The notes under the pieces were generated by a model that made no database searches, was not told where the DNA came from, and was given only the letters and a program-made list of their open reading frames with translations. The position numbers and the translations under genes are program-made. A DNA stretch of 64,000 nucleotides from Tellurirhabdus bombi (lineage in GTDB: Bacteria; Bacteroidota; Bacteroidia; Cytophagales; Spirosomataceae), in assembly GCF_021484805.1 (NCBI RefSeq), contig NZ_CP090557.1, positions 1,104,501-1,168,500 on the forward strand, read 5' to 3'. Positions within the stretch are counted from its first letter, which is position 1. Each line of letters opens with the position of its first letter. Shown here piece after piece: positions 9,995 to 19,300 of this stretch.

Positions 9995-10030
9995 GTACCT
10001 TGCATTGCATAGTACCTTTTTGTACCTTTG
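9995..10030 (+). promoter_or_regulatory. padR promoter with overlapping inverted-repeat operator
   Basis: A 21-bp element GTACCTTGC-ATT-GCATAGTAC occupies 9995-10015, with GTAC at both ends. A Bacteroidota -7 box TACCTTTG follows at 10023-10030, and a -33 TTG lies at 10000-10002 (20-bp spacing) inside the element. The same element, inverted and with 19 of 21 positions equal, precedes the same -7 box at 57.3 kb. Its place over the promoter of a PadR gene suggests the autoregulatory PadR operator, which is an inference. Confidence 0.75.
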
Positions 10031-10046
10031 AATCATTAATCGGTAG

Positions 10047-10129
10047 AAATGCCTGAGCGTCTGGAAGCGAAACAACAAATACGATGAACAGACCCATGAC
10101 TTATGAAAAAGACAGGCACTCAGGCATTT
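10047..10129 (+). promoter_or_regulatory. padR leader: 11-bp inverted repeat around a 61-nt loop
   Basis: The arms AAATGCCTGAG (10047-10057) and CTCAGGCATTT (10119-10129) are exactly complementary. They lie between the probable transcription start and padR. The hairpin would put a 61-nt loop in the leader. No T-tract follows, so it is not an ordinary terminator. Its role is unknown. Confidence 0.5.
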
Positions 10130-10164
10130 CCCCACAAACTACTAACAGTCATGTAAGGCTATGA
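10084..10164 (+). CDS. Possible 26-codon leader ORF coupled to padR
   Basis: An ATG at 10084 opens a frame of 26 codons that begins MNRPMTYEKDRHSG and ends at TGA 10162-10164. Its stop overlaps the padR start codon by 4 bp (ATGA), the arrangement of translational coupling. It spans the right arm of the leader inverted repeat. The product resembles nothing I recognise, and chance is a real alternative. Confidence 0.25.
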   Translation: MNRPMTYEKDRHSGISPQTTNSHVRL

Positions 10165-10565
10165 ATATTGAAAATGCACAAGTGCAGATGCGCAAAGGAA
10201 TCCTGGAATTCTGCATCCTGCACATCATTTCGCGGGGAGAAGTGTATGCCTCCGACATGCTGGATGAGTTGACCTCAGCCCGCATTATGGTTGTAGAAGG
10301 CACCCTTTACCCGCTTTTGACCCGACTGAAGAATGCTGGTTTGCTCGATTACAAATGGGTAGAATCAACCTCGGGGCCACCCCGTAAATATTATATTTTG
10401 ACGGAAGTAGGCCAGGCCTCTTTGAAAGCAATGAACGATACATGGGATGAATTGGCAAAGTCGGTGAACCAGATTGTCAGCAAAACCGGCCAGCAAAAAG
10501 GCGTTACCAATGGCCATACGCAACCGGAACCCGCTGCCCCGAACGATTACACATCCAATGCCTAA
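10161..10565 (+). CDS. PadR family transcriptional regulator
   Basis: This 134-residue protein has a winged-helix PadR domain over residues about 8-100. Seen are the segment KGILEFCILHIISRGEVYASDML, the recognition-helix and wing region VVEGTLYPLLTRLKNAGLL, and the wing GPPRKYYILTEVG. PadR proteins are usually repressors released by a ligand. The gene leads an operon: the PspC/DUF2807 gene begins 38 bp after its stop, and a second DUF2807 gene follows. PadR-PspC neighbours are common in Bacteroidota, and the pairing suggests control of an envelope stress or maintenance function. The 21-bp repeat in its promoter is the candidate target. Confidence 0.92.
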   Translation: MNIENAQVQMRKGILEFCILHIISRGEVYASDMLDELTSARIMVVEGTLYPLLTRLKNAGLLDYKWVESTSGPPRKYYILTEVGQASLKAMNDTWDELAKSVNQIVSKTGQQKGVTNGHTQPEPAAPNDYTSNA

Positions 10566-10603
10566 CCTAAACCCTCGTTTTTGACACTTTCCGTTCAACA
10601 GTC

Positions 10604-13147
10604 ATGAAAAAGACCATCAGTATTAATATAAGCGGCGTCATCTTCCACATTGAGGAAGACGGCTACGACAAGCTAAAAGGTTATCTGGCGTCCATTCAGC
10701 AGTATTTTTCGACCTACGAAGATAGTCAGGAAATCATCACCGACATTGAGAACCGAATCGCCGAAAAGCTCCACAACAAGCTGAAAGGTGAAGAAAAACT
10801 AGGCACTCCACGCCAGGCCGTTACCCTTGACGATGTCAACGAATTGATTCGCTCGATGGGTACCGTGGCCGACTTCGTGGCGGTGGAAGAAGAAGAAATT
10901 CTGGTTGGTGCCAGCCAACGCCCCGAAAGCAAAACAACCAGTTCTGAAGCGCCTCCCCAAAGCCAGCCTGGATACGGTAGTCAGCAAGTGCCACCCCGCA
11001 GTACTACAGCAGGCCGGGGCCCTCGCCGCCTTTACCGCGATTTGCGCCGGAAAGTGATTGCCGGGGTAGCTTCTGGAATCGCCAATTATTTTAACATCGA
11101 CCCGGTTTGGGTGCGGCTAGCCTTTCTGACGCTGGTCCTGGCCTTGCCGCCCTTTGCGGGAGCCAGCAACAGCGGTGAAGAGTTTTTCGCCGGTTTGTCC
11201 GGTTTCACTACCATCCTGTATATCGCCATGTGGATTGCTTTTCCGGGCTCCACGACTTTGGAAGAAGATAAAAGTGTAAAAAAGTTTTATCGCAATCCCG
11301 ATGATAAGGTGCTGGGTGGTGTTTCTTCCGGCATTGCGGCTTATTTCGGCATCGACTCCGGTCTGGTTCGCTTGTTGTTTGTGCTAGCCATTTTCGCGTT
11401 CGGTACGGGTTTTCTGGCCTACATCATCCTTTGGATTATCTCTCCCGAAGCCAAAACGATGACCGAAAAAATGGAGATGAAAGGCCAGCCCATTACGCTG
11501 GAGAACATTGAACACAACGTCAAACGCAGCCTGAACATTGACGAAAATGAAGGCAACGAAAATGCTTTAACTAAAGTGCTTCTGTTTCCTTTTCGGGTGA
11601 TATCAGCCGTTTTTAGTGGCCTGGGCCGCGCGCTGGGCCCATTGGCCTGGGGAATTGGCACGGTTGTCCGCGTTCTGGTTGGGGTGATGCTGCTTTTTGT
11701 TGGCGGTGCCATTATGATCGGGGCACTGACTATTCTCGGCACGGGGTTAGGCATGCAAGGTTTAGGCATTGAAACCGGCAATTTTCCACTGGAACTGATC
11801 CAGCAGGAGCTATCGGTACCCATGATTCTGGCCGCCTTTGTCGCCATCTTCATTCCGGGTCTGGCACTGGCAATTCTGGGTATCACGCTGATTTCGCAAA
11901 GAACACTGGTTTCTTCGCGGGTTAATCTGACCTTGCTAAGCATCTGGTTCCTGAGTTTAATTGGCATTGCGGCTACGATTCCGCCCATTGTCAGCGATTT
12001 TCGCCGGACGGGAGTTGTGGAAGAAGCGGTTGTCGCTACGCCTACTGGAACACCTACCTTTACAATCAATGACCTGGATGATACGTCTTTCCGACCTTCA
12101 ATTGAACTGGAAGCGTATAACGGTACAACCTGGCAGGTGGTAAAACGGCTCCAGGCGCAAGGCTCTTCCCGTAGGGATGCCCAGGCTAATGCCAAAGCCG
12201 CAATCTATAACTTTGCTGTTCAGGATTCGACCATTCGCTTTGATAATGAGTACGAAATCAAGCCCGGCGCTAAATTTCGGGGCCAGGAAGTAAACATCAC
12301 GGTGCTGATTCCTTACGAAAAACCATTCCGAATGAGCGAGTCGTTTGCCCGGTATATCCGAAATGAATTTGGCTCGCGCGAAATAGACCAGATGGATAAC
12401 AGCCTCTGGAAATTTACCAAACAGGATGGGCTGGTGCGCGCTGACGGAACGCGTGATTTAGACCGCAATGATGATGATGATTTTGATATGGACGACGCCG
12501 TTAGTCAGGCATTGCGCGAAGAATTTGGGCATGATTTCGACCAGAAGGGAGATTACAACCGCCAGTTTGATGTCCCTAATTTTGATAAACTCGACATTGG
12601 GGGTGCCTTTATCGTGCGCGTTCGGCAGGGAGATACCGTTCGGGTCGTAGCGGATGGACGCGAGAGCGAAATCAACGATTTGCGGGTGCGCGTCGAAGGT
12701 GGTGAACTCCACGTTGACTTTCGCAAGAGCGGCCTGTTTCAGTGGCGCGATCGTAAACGAATCGGCATTACGGTTACCATGCCAACCGTAAAATCAGCTC
12801 AATTCTCTGGTGCAACCAAAGCCAGCATTACCGGCTTCGAGAACCTGGAAGCGCTGGATGTAGACATGAGTGGTGCCTGCCGTTCGCTCATCGACGTGAA
12901 AGTGAATCGGTTAAAAGTAAATCTGTCGGGGGCTTCCAAAGCTACTTTACAGGGTCGCGCCAACAATTTAAGTGCTGATCTGTCGGGCGCTTGCAAACTT
13001 GACGCCACCGCCAGCCGCGTTGGACGGGCAAACGTAGAGGCATCCGGCGCCAGTAAAGCTGACTTTGGCGAAGTAACTGATCTGAACGCTAATACCAGCG
13101 GTGCCAGCAAGGTTAATGGCAATTCATCACGGAATGACATTCAATAA
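10604..13147 (+). CDS. PspC-domain membrane protein with C-terminal DUF2807 (head-GIN) domain
   Basis: The 847-residue protein starts with a cytoplasmic-looking region (residues 1-130) containing ISGVIFHIEEDGYDKL. It has two PspC domains at about 139-215 (RRLYRDLRRKVIAGVASGIANYF) and 225-290 (KKFYRNPDDKVLGGVSSGIAAYF). Several membrane spans follow to about residue 465. After a non-membrane stretch and an acidic linker (DRNDDDDFDMDD, near 620), a DUF2807 domain covers about 653-845. This last domain carries repeated SGAS/SGAC turns typical of a right-handed beta-solenoid. PspC is the phage-shock sensor family. The protein sits between padR and a second DUF2807 gene, and all three are probably one transcript. 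Its function is unproven; a link to envelope stress is inferred from PspC. Confidence 0.88.
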   Translation: MKKTISINISGVIFHIEEDGYDKLKGYLASIQQYFSTYEDSQEIITDIENRIAEKLHNKLKGEEKLGTPRQAVTLDDVNELIRSMGTVADFVAVEEEEILVGASQRPESKTTSSEAPPQSQPGYGSQQVPPRSTTAGRGPRRLYRDLRRKVIAGVASGIANYFNIDPVWVRLAFLTLVLALPPFAGASNSGEEFFAGLSGFTTILYIAMWIAFPGSTTLEEDKSVKKFYRNPDDKVLGGVSSGIAAYFGIDSGLVRLLFVLAIFAFGTGFLAYIILWIISPEAKTMTEKMEMKGQPITLENIEHNVKRSLNIDENEGNENALTKVLLFPFRVISAVFSGLGRALGPLAWGIGTVVRVLVGVMLLFVGGAIMIGALTILGTGLGMQGLGIETGNFPLELIQQELSVPMILAAFVAIFIPGLALAILGITLISQRTLVSSRVNLTLLSIWFLSLIGIAATIPPIVSDFRRTGVVEEAVVATPTGTPTFTINDLDDTSFRPSIELEAYNGTTWQVVKRLQAQGSSRRDAQANAKAAIYNFAVQDSTIRFDNEYEIKPGAKFRGQEVNITVLIPYEKPFRMSESFARYIRNEFGSREIDQMDNSLWKFTKQDGLVRADGTRDLDRNDDDDFDMDDAVSQALREEFGHDFDQKGDYNRQFDVPNFDKLDIGGAFIVRVRQGDTVRVVADGRESEINDLRVRVEGGELHVDFRKSGLFQWRDRKRIGITVTMPTVKSAQFSGATKASITGFENLEALDVDMSGACRSLIDVKVNRLKVNLSGASKATLQGRANNLSADLSGACKLDATASRVGRANVEASGASKADFGEVTDLNANTSGASKVNGNSSRNDIQ

Positions 13148-13211
13148 TCAAAGGGCGTGCAACCTTCAGTCTATTTCATACATCTTTACGTCAACGCAAT
13201 CACACAAACTC

Positions 13212-13958
13212 ATGAAAACGCTTTTGACCATTCAACGCTTCTTAGTTTTCTGCCTGGCTGCTCTGACAACGATGGCTTTTACAGCCTGCCCTGCCAATAA
13301 AGGCACCCGAATGAGCATTTTACAGGAAGAAACCCGCACGTTTTCCCTCAGCAATTTTGACCGTCTGGATTTAGGCAGCGCCTTTGTCATTACTGTTACA
13401 CAAGGCAGCAATTATAAAATCACGGCTTCGGGTCGGCAAAGTGACCTGGAGGACCTGGATGCCAGCATCGGTAACAACAAAACATTGCGTATTCGTTACA
13501 AGAACAACTCGTTCGGAAACAACCGACACGAACGCGTTACGCTCACCATTACGATGCCTAATCTGTCCGGTGTCTCATTTTCGGGGGCTTCCAAATCGAC
13601 GGTAACGGGCTTTCGGAACATGGGTGACTTCACCGCTGATATTTCCGGGGCTTCTTCGTCTACGATTGATGTGGATGCCTCTCAAGTGTCAATCGACATT
13701 TCTGGTGCGTCAAACGCTACGCTGAAAGGCAAAGCCAAAACCTTGAATGGAGAAGTGTCTGGCGCAGCCTCTCTGAAAGCGTTTGATCTTAAACTGGAAA
13801 GCGCCACGGTGGAAGCATCCGGAGCGAGTAAAGCGCAGGTTTTTGCGACCAGCCGTTTACAAGCCGATGCCAGTGGTGCCAGCAGCGTTAACTACAAAGG
13901 TTCACCTTCTGTCCAGTCACATACATCCGGTGCTAGTTCCGTTAGATCGGCTAACTAA
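13212..13958 (+). CDS. Exported head-GIN (DUF2807) domain protein
   Basis: The start at 13212 gives MKTLLTIQRF and a hydrophobic N-terminal signal ending TMAFTAC. The cysteine could be lipidated, but the lipobox is weak. The frame upstream to 13101 overlaps the end of the previous gene and is rejected. The 248-residue product is almost entirely one DUF2807 domain (FSLSNFDRLDLGSAFVITV onwards) with about eight SGAS/SGAA repeats. It is a clear relative of the C-terminal domain of the preceding protein, so a duplication is likely. It closes the padR operon before a strong terminator. Its location would be the periplasm or outer membrane. Confidence 0.85.
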   Translation: MKTLLTIQRFLVFCLAALTTMAFTACPANKGTRMSILQEETRTFSLSNFDRLDLGSAFVITVTQGSNYKITASGRQSDLEDLDASIGNNKTLRIRYKNNSFGNNRHERVTLTITMPNLSGVSFSGASKSTVTGFRNMGDFTADISGASSSTIDVDASQVSIDISGASNATLKGKAKTLNGEVSGAASLKAFDLKLESATVEASGASKAQVFATSRLQADASGASSVNYKGSPSVQSHTSGASSVRSAN

Positions 13959-13975
13959 TTTATACTTACCCATTG

Positions 13976-14009
13976 AAGTCATCCTCTGGAATGGAGGATG
14001 ACTTTTTTT
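13976..14009 (+). terminator. Intrinsic terminator of the padR-PspC-DUF2807 operon
   Basis: The stem AAGTCATCCTC (13976-13986) pairs exactly with GAGGATGACTT (13994-14004) over a 7-nt loop and runs into seven T residues. Confidence 0.9.
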
Positions 14010-14086
14010 GTGGCAAAATTGTAGATGCAAACCCAAAAAGTTACCTTGCTCATCTATTGCTAAACTAAGTAGCCTTTCTCTCTTCG

Positions 14087-14911
14087 ATGAATCATTGGGT
14101 TGTCAACGCCTTAGGCGGGGTAGCGTTCTCGCTTTTATCAGTAACCGCTACGCATGCTCAATCCGAAAAATTTCAACATGAGCGGCTTTCGGTTTCGGCA
14201 GGACTAGGCGTGGCGGGCTACGGGGGCGATTTATCCAGCAGCATGACACCGGGACAGATTATGTTGGGGCCTTCCGCCAGCGTCGGGGCCTATTACCAAC
14301 TTTTGCCTCATTTGGCTGCGCGTACAGAAGCCCGTTTTTACCAAATTCGGGGTGATCAGGCTAAAACCGCGAATTACCAAAACAATCTTTCTTTTCGTTC
14401 GCGTAATCCAGATTTCTACCTCGGACTGGAAGTGAGCCTTTTCCCTCCGGCTGCCAAACCCAACTGGAATGTAGGCCTTTATCTGGGCGCTGGATTCACG
14501 TACCTGATTACTAAAGCCCAGTATGCCGAAAGCTGGCTAACCCTCCCCCCTTACCAGACAGAAGGCGTTGCTTATTCCCGAACACCAGTCGTTTTGCCGG
14601 CTGGATTGGTGATTTCTCACCAACTCAATAAGCGATACCTCCTCCAACTCGACATCAGTATGGGTTATCTTTTGAGTGATTATTTAGACGATGTCAGCAC
14701 GGTCTATCCCAATCCGGATGCGCTGTCTTCTGACGTTGCCCGGGCACTTTCCGACCGTCGGCCCGAATTAGGTTTACCTCCCAACCAGGCGGGAAACCAG
14801 CGCGGAAATCCATCCAACAAGGATACGTACATTATCGCTCAGATTAAGCTGAAACGCACATTTACCCTCGTACGCAGCTTCTATCGGCGTAGCCTCCGTT
14901 GCCCCAACTGA
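14087..14911 (+). CDS. Outer-membrane beta-barrel protein, DUF6089 type
   Basis: The 274-residue protein has a signal peptide (to about residue 25, ending THAQS) and alternating aromatic/glycine strands typical of a small porin-like barrel. It begins LSVSAGLGVAGYGGDLSSS, includes LGPSASVGAYYQLLPHLAARTEARFYQIRGDQ, and then FYLGLEVSLFPP. The N-terminal GVAGYGGDL pattern matches DUF6089 proteins of Bacteroidota. No enzymatic motif is seen. It is alone on its strand between two terminators and converges on manC. Confidence 0.7.
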   Translation: MNHWVVNALGGVAFSLLSVTATHAQSEKFQHERLSVSAGLGVAGYGGDLSSSMTPGQIMLGPSASVGAYYQLLPHLAARTEARFYQIRGDQAKTANYQNNLSFRSRNPDFYLGLEVSLFPPAAKPNWNVGLYLGAGFTYLITKAQYAESWLTLPPYQTEGVAYSRTPVVLPAGLVISHQLNKRYLLQLDISMGYLLSDYLDDVSTVYPNPDALSSDVARALSDRRPELGLPPNQAGNQRGNPSNKDTYIIAQIKLKRTFTLVRSFYRRSLRCPN

Positions 14912-14923
14912 TCCGTTGGAAAT

Positions 14924-14960
14924 AAAAAACCGCAGCGTAGCCAAATTGACAACACTGCGG
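14924..14960 (-). terminator. Terminator of manC (minus strand)
   Basis: Read on the minus strand, CCGCAGTG and CGCTGCGG (plus-strand arms 14953-14960 and 14930-14937) form an 8-bp stem with one G-U pair, followed by TTTTTTATTT. Confidence 0.7.
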
Positions 14961-14981
14961 CGCTGAAAGGGAATGAAGCTG

Positions 14982-16052
14982 CTACACGAATTGCGTACCA
15001 TGCTCTTTGGCATCGGCCACAAATTCTTTTACTTTTTGCTCTTCTTCCTTGCGGCAAATCAATAACACATTATCAAATTCAGCCACAATAAACCCATCCA
15101 ACCCATTAATAACCACCAGCTTATCTTTTGGCGTTTTAATAATTGAATTCGTAGTATTATAAAGTATCAGCTTGCCATCCGTTGAATTTGAGTTGGCATC
15201 TTTTTCGGAAACTTCATACAAAGACTTCCAGGTACCCAGATCTGACCAGCCAAAATCGCTTAGGACAACATGTACATTATTGGCTTTTTCCATGATTCCA
15301 TTATCGATGGAAATGCTTTTACACTGCGAATAAGCCTTATTAATGAACGGCTGTTCCTGCTCCGTGTAGTAGTAGGGCGTTCCCTCAGCAAAAATCTCCG
15401 CGGTTTCGGGAAGATAGGTATCAAACGCTTTGTTGATGGATTTTACGTTCCAGACGAAGATGCCCGCGTTCCAGACAAACTCGCCACTATCCAGAAATTG
15501 CTGCGCCAATTCCAGATGCGGTTTTTCCGTGAACGTCTTCACTTTTTTCACGCTCCCTTCCGACTCCGTCAGGTATTGAATATACCCGTATCCAGTATCG
15601 GGCCGGCTTGGTTGAATACCTAGAGTCACTAGAATGTCGTGCGAATCCGTTGCCTGCAAAGCCGTCCGAATCGTGCTTCTAAACTCTTCTTCCTTTAGAA
15701 TGATGTGATCGGCGGGAGCCACAACGATGTTTGCATTTGGGTCGCGGGCGGCAATTTTATAGGTAGCATAGGCAATGCACGGGGCCGTATTGCGCCGGAC
15801 GGGTTCCAGCAAAATCTGGTCGTCGTCAAGAAACGGAAGCTGTTCTTTAACGAGATCCTTGTATTCTTCACTCGTTACAATATAGATTGCACTTTTATCA
15901 CAAATGCCTTCAAAACGATCAGCGGTTTGTTGCAGAAGCGTTCTCCCCGTACCTAGAACGTCGTGAAATTGCTTCGGATTATTTGTACGGCTGAAGGGCC
16001 AGAACCTCGTCCCGACACCACCCGCCATGATTACTACGTATGTTTGACTCAT
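14982..16052 (-). CDS. manC: Mannose-1-phosphate guanylyltransferase
   Basis: The enzyme makes GDP-mannose from mannose-1-phosphate and GTP for surface glycans. The nucleotidyltransferase signature MAGGVGTRFWPFSRTNNPKQ is at residues 10-29, with VAPADHIILKEEEF and FTEKPHLELAQQFLDSG downstream. The length of 356 residues corresponds to the short form without the C-terminal isomerase domain. It stands alone. The GT-C and GT2 transferases elsewhere in the window are possible users of GDP-mannose or of sugars derived from it. Confidence 0.93.
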   Translation of the reverse strand: MSQTYVVIMAGGVGTRFWPFSRTNNPKQFHDVLGTGRTLLQQTADRFEGICDKSAIYIVTSEEYKDLVKEQLPFLDDDQILLEPVRRNTAPCIAYATYKIAARDPNANIVVAPADHIILKEEEFRSTIRTALQATDSHDILVTLGIQPSRPDTGYGYIQYLTESEGSVKKVKTFTEKPHLELAQQFLDSGEFVWNAGIFVWNVKSINKAFDTYLPETAEIFAEGTPYYYTEQEQPFINKAYSQCKSISIDNGIMEKANNVHVVLSDFGWSDLGTWKSLYEVSEKDANSNSTDGKLILYNTTNSIIKTPKDKLVVINGLDGFIVAEFDNVLLICRKEEEQKVKEFVADAKEHGTQFV

Positions 16053-16340
16053 CTCTAATAAATAATAGAATTACGCTTTTCTATAACGATTTTCATTATT
16101 GGTCACGTTGACTGCACAATCTACAAGTATTGGCTCTAAATGCCCGAAAAAGTTAGCTTTTATTATTCAACAGACTATGAGGTTGAGCCTAGAATCAAAT
16201 CCCTTAGGAACCAGATTTTTTAATAGTAAGATCTAGCCTGAAATGCCTATAAACTTTCCCAGAAAAACTTGTAAATATTAACCCTTATTCACTACTTGAA
16301 GCCAAAATGAATGTTCATACTAAAAACACATGGCATTACC

Positions 16341-19300
16341 ATGATTAAACCTTTTACTAACAATACATTAGCGTTAATTATATGTCTGTTAATGAGTACA
16401 GTTGCACTCGCACAGACTAAGATTGCGGGGAAAATCGTCGATGACCAATCCGGAACGGGGCTGGCGGGTGTCAGCTTGGCCGTTAAGGGACGACAGATTG
16501 GTACCATTACGGACAACAAAGGCGCTTTTTCATTGTCTATGTCAGCAGCTCCGCCCGTAACGATTGTTGTGTCTATGGTAGGTTATCAGACGCAGGAAAT
16601 GGTACTTACCACCACTACCGATTTGGTCATCAAACTGAGCGAACAGGCCATCTTGGGTCAGGAGGTCGTTGTATCAGCGTCGCGGGTGGAAGAGTCCGTA
16701 ATGAAATCGCCGGTGGCCGTCGAGAAAATGGACATTCGTACCATCCAGAACTCACCAGCGCCTAACTTTTTCGATGCCTTAGCCAACCTCAAAGGGGTCG
16801 ATATGGCGACGCAGGGAGTTTTGTTCAAATCCGTCAACATGCGCGGCTTCGGCTCGACCGGTAACCCCCGCACTGTGCAGATGATCGACGGCATGGACAA
16901 CTCCGCGCCCGGTCTGAACTTCCCGATTGACAACATTGTCGGGATGCCCGAACAGGATGTGGAAAGCGTTGAATTACTGCCCGGCGCGGCCTCAGCGCTA
17001 TATGGCCCTAATGCCATCAACGGTTTGATTTTGATGACGAGCAAAAATCCATTCCGTTATCAGGGTCTTAGCGCTAACGTCAAAACGGGCATCATGAGTG
17101 CTAACAACCGCGACCAGACCAATACGGGATTTTATGACGCCTCCATTCGCTATGCCAAGGCCTTCAACGATAAATTGGCCTTTAAAGTGAACTTCTCCTA
17201 CATCCAGGCCAAAGACTGGCAGGCAACCAATTACGACAACCTGAACCTGGGCGGCAATCCTGGCCCTGGTCGAGGAACCGGTGTCAATCTCAACTACGAC
17301 GGGACCAATATCTACGGCGACGAAGCCCAGGCTAATATTCGCTCAGTGGGCCAGGCGCTCATCACTGGCGGACAGCTCCCTGCCGCTGCCTTAGCGCTTT
17401 TCCCCGACCGTAACATTAGCCGCACAGGGTATATTGAGCAGAGTCTGGTTGATTATAATACCAGAAGCTTCAAATTTAACGGGGCCGTTCACTACCGGCT
17501 GTCCGAAAAGGTAGAAGCCATCGCCCAGGTTAATTATGGTTTTGGTACAACGGTTTACACGGGCGCGAGCCGATACTCGCTCCGGGATTTCGCCTTGACT
17601 CAGGCTAAACTCGAACTCCGCGGTGACAATTTTACGCTCCGTGCCTACACTACTCAGGAGCGCTCGGGTAAGTCCTACGCGGCTGGTTTAGTTGGTGTTG
17701 CCATGAACGAGGCTTGGAAGCCTAGCACAACTTGGTTTGGGCAATACGCTGGAGCGTTTGCGCAGGCTCGGGGAGCTGGCCAATCTGAAGATGCAGCGCA
17801 CCAAACGGCACGGGGCGTAGCGGATCAGGGCCGTCCTCTGCCCGGAACGGAAGCCTTTACTTCTCTGCTGGATCGAGTTCGGGATACTCCAATCAGCCAG
17901 GGCGGTGGGGGTTTCTCGGACAAGTCCAATATGTACCATGTTGAAGGACTTTACAATTTCAAAGAGCAGATCAAGTTTGCGGATTTCCTGATTGGTGCCA
18001 ACTACCGGATGTACGAACTACGGTCAAACGGAACGCTTTTTGCTGACCAGGCCGAAGGACGCAACGGGCGGATCGGCATCAACGAGTACGGTGCGTTTGC
18101 TCAGGTTAGCAAGACGCTCCTGGATGATCACCTCAAACTGACAGGTTCAATTCGGTACGATAAAAACCAGAACTTTAAAGGGCAGTTTACGCCGCGTATC
18201 TCCGCCGTGACGACGTTTGGCGACCATAACATTCGCCTCTCTTACCAAACTGGTTTCCGCATTCCGACGACGCAGAACCAATACATTGATCTGCAAACAC
18301 CAGCGGCCCGTTTAGTAGGTGGTTTACCTGAATTCGTTACACGGTACAATCTGACCAATTCGTACTCAAGACCAGTTGTTGCGGCTTTTGGAGCCGCTGT
18401 TCTGCAAGCTGCTGCTAATCCTACAACAATATCCCAAGCAGAAGCATTGATCACTCAGCAGGTTACCCAACAGGTCACAGCAGCGGTTACAGCACAGGTT
18501 ACGGCACAGGTCAACGCAGCGGTGGCGGCTGGACAGATTCCGGCTGCTGGGGCAACAACTGCCATTCAAAATGGTGTAAACAGCGTATTACCAGGAGCTA
18601 TTCAGGCACAGCTACCTGGAGCTATCCAAGCTAATAGATCTGCTATTGCGCAGGCTCTAGCCATCAACGCCAATTTGGGTTCGTTGCAGACTTACCAGCC
18701 GAAAGAATTTAAGCCAGAACGCGTGGCGAACTATGAAATTGGATATCGGGGTCTATTCGGCAAAAAGCTCTTTATAGATGCTTATTATTATTACAGCGTC
18801 TATACTGACTTTATCGGTAGTGTAGTTTTACTGCAACCTACCGCCTCTGTAGCACCAGGGCAGCTTCCTGTATCAACAGGGGTTTTGAGTGGTAGCACGC
18901 GTACAGCGTTTTCATTTCCGGCTAACAGCAGCGAACGGATTACAGCTTCGGGCTGGGCGGTTGGTGTCGACTACCAACTCCCGAAAGGCTTCCTGATTGG
19001 TGGTAATATTTCGAACAACACGCTGAACAATTTCACGCCATCTGCGGAGGTACAGTACTCCAGCTTCAATACACCGAAATACCGCTGGAACCTATCGGTA
19101 GGAAATCGCAACATCGGCGGTTCTAAAATTGGCTTTAATGTCAGCTTCAAACACCAGGACAGCTTTGTTTGGGAAAGCTCGGTGAACCAACCAACCGACA
19201 CCAGCATACCGCTGTTCCAAAATACCCAAGTTCCGGCCATCAGCAACCTGGATGCACAGGTTAGCTACAAAGTATCCCGCCTGAAATCCATTGTTAAATT

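Noticed and set aside
11419-12195. Minus-strand frame of 258 codons inside the PspC/DUF2807 gene
   Set aside because: It is antisense to a gene with clear PspC and DUF2807 domains, and its composition is that of a shadow frame.
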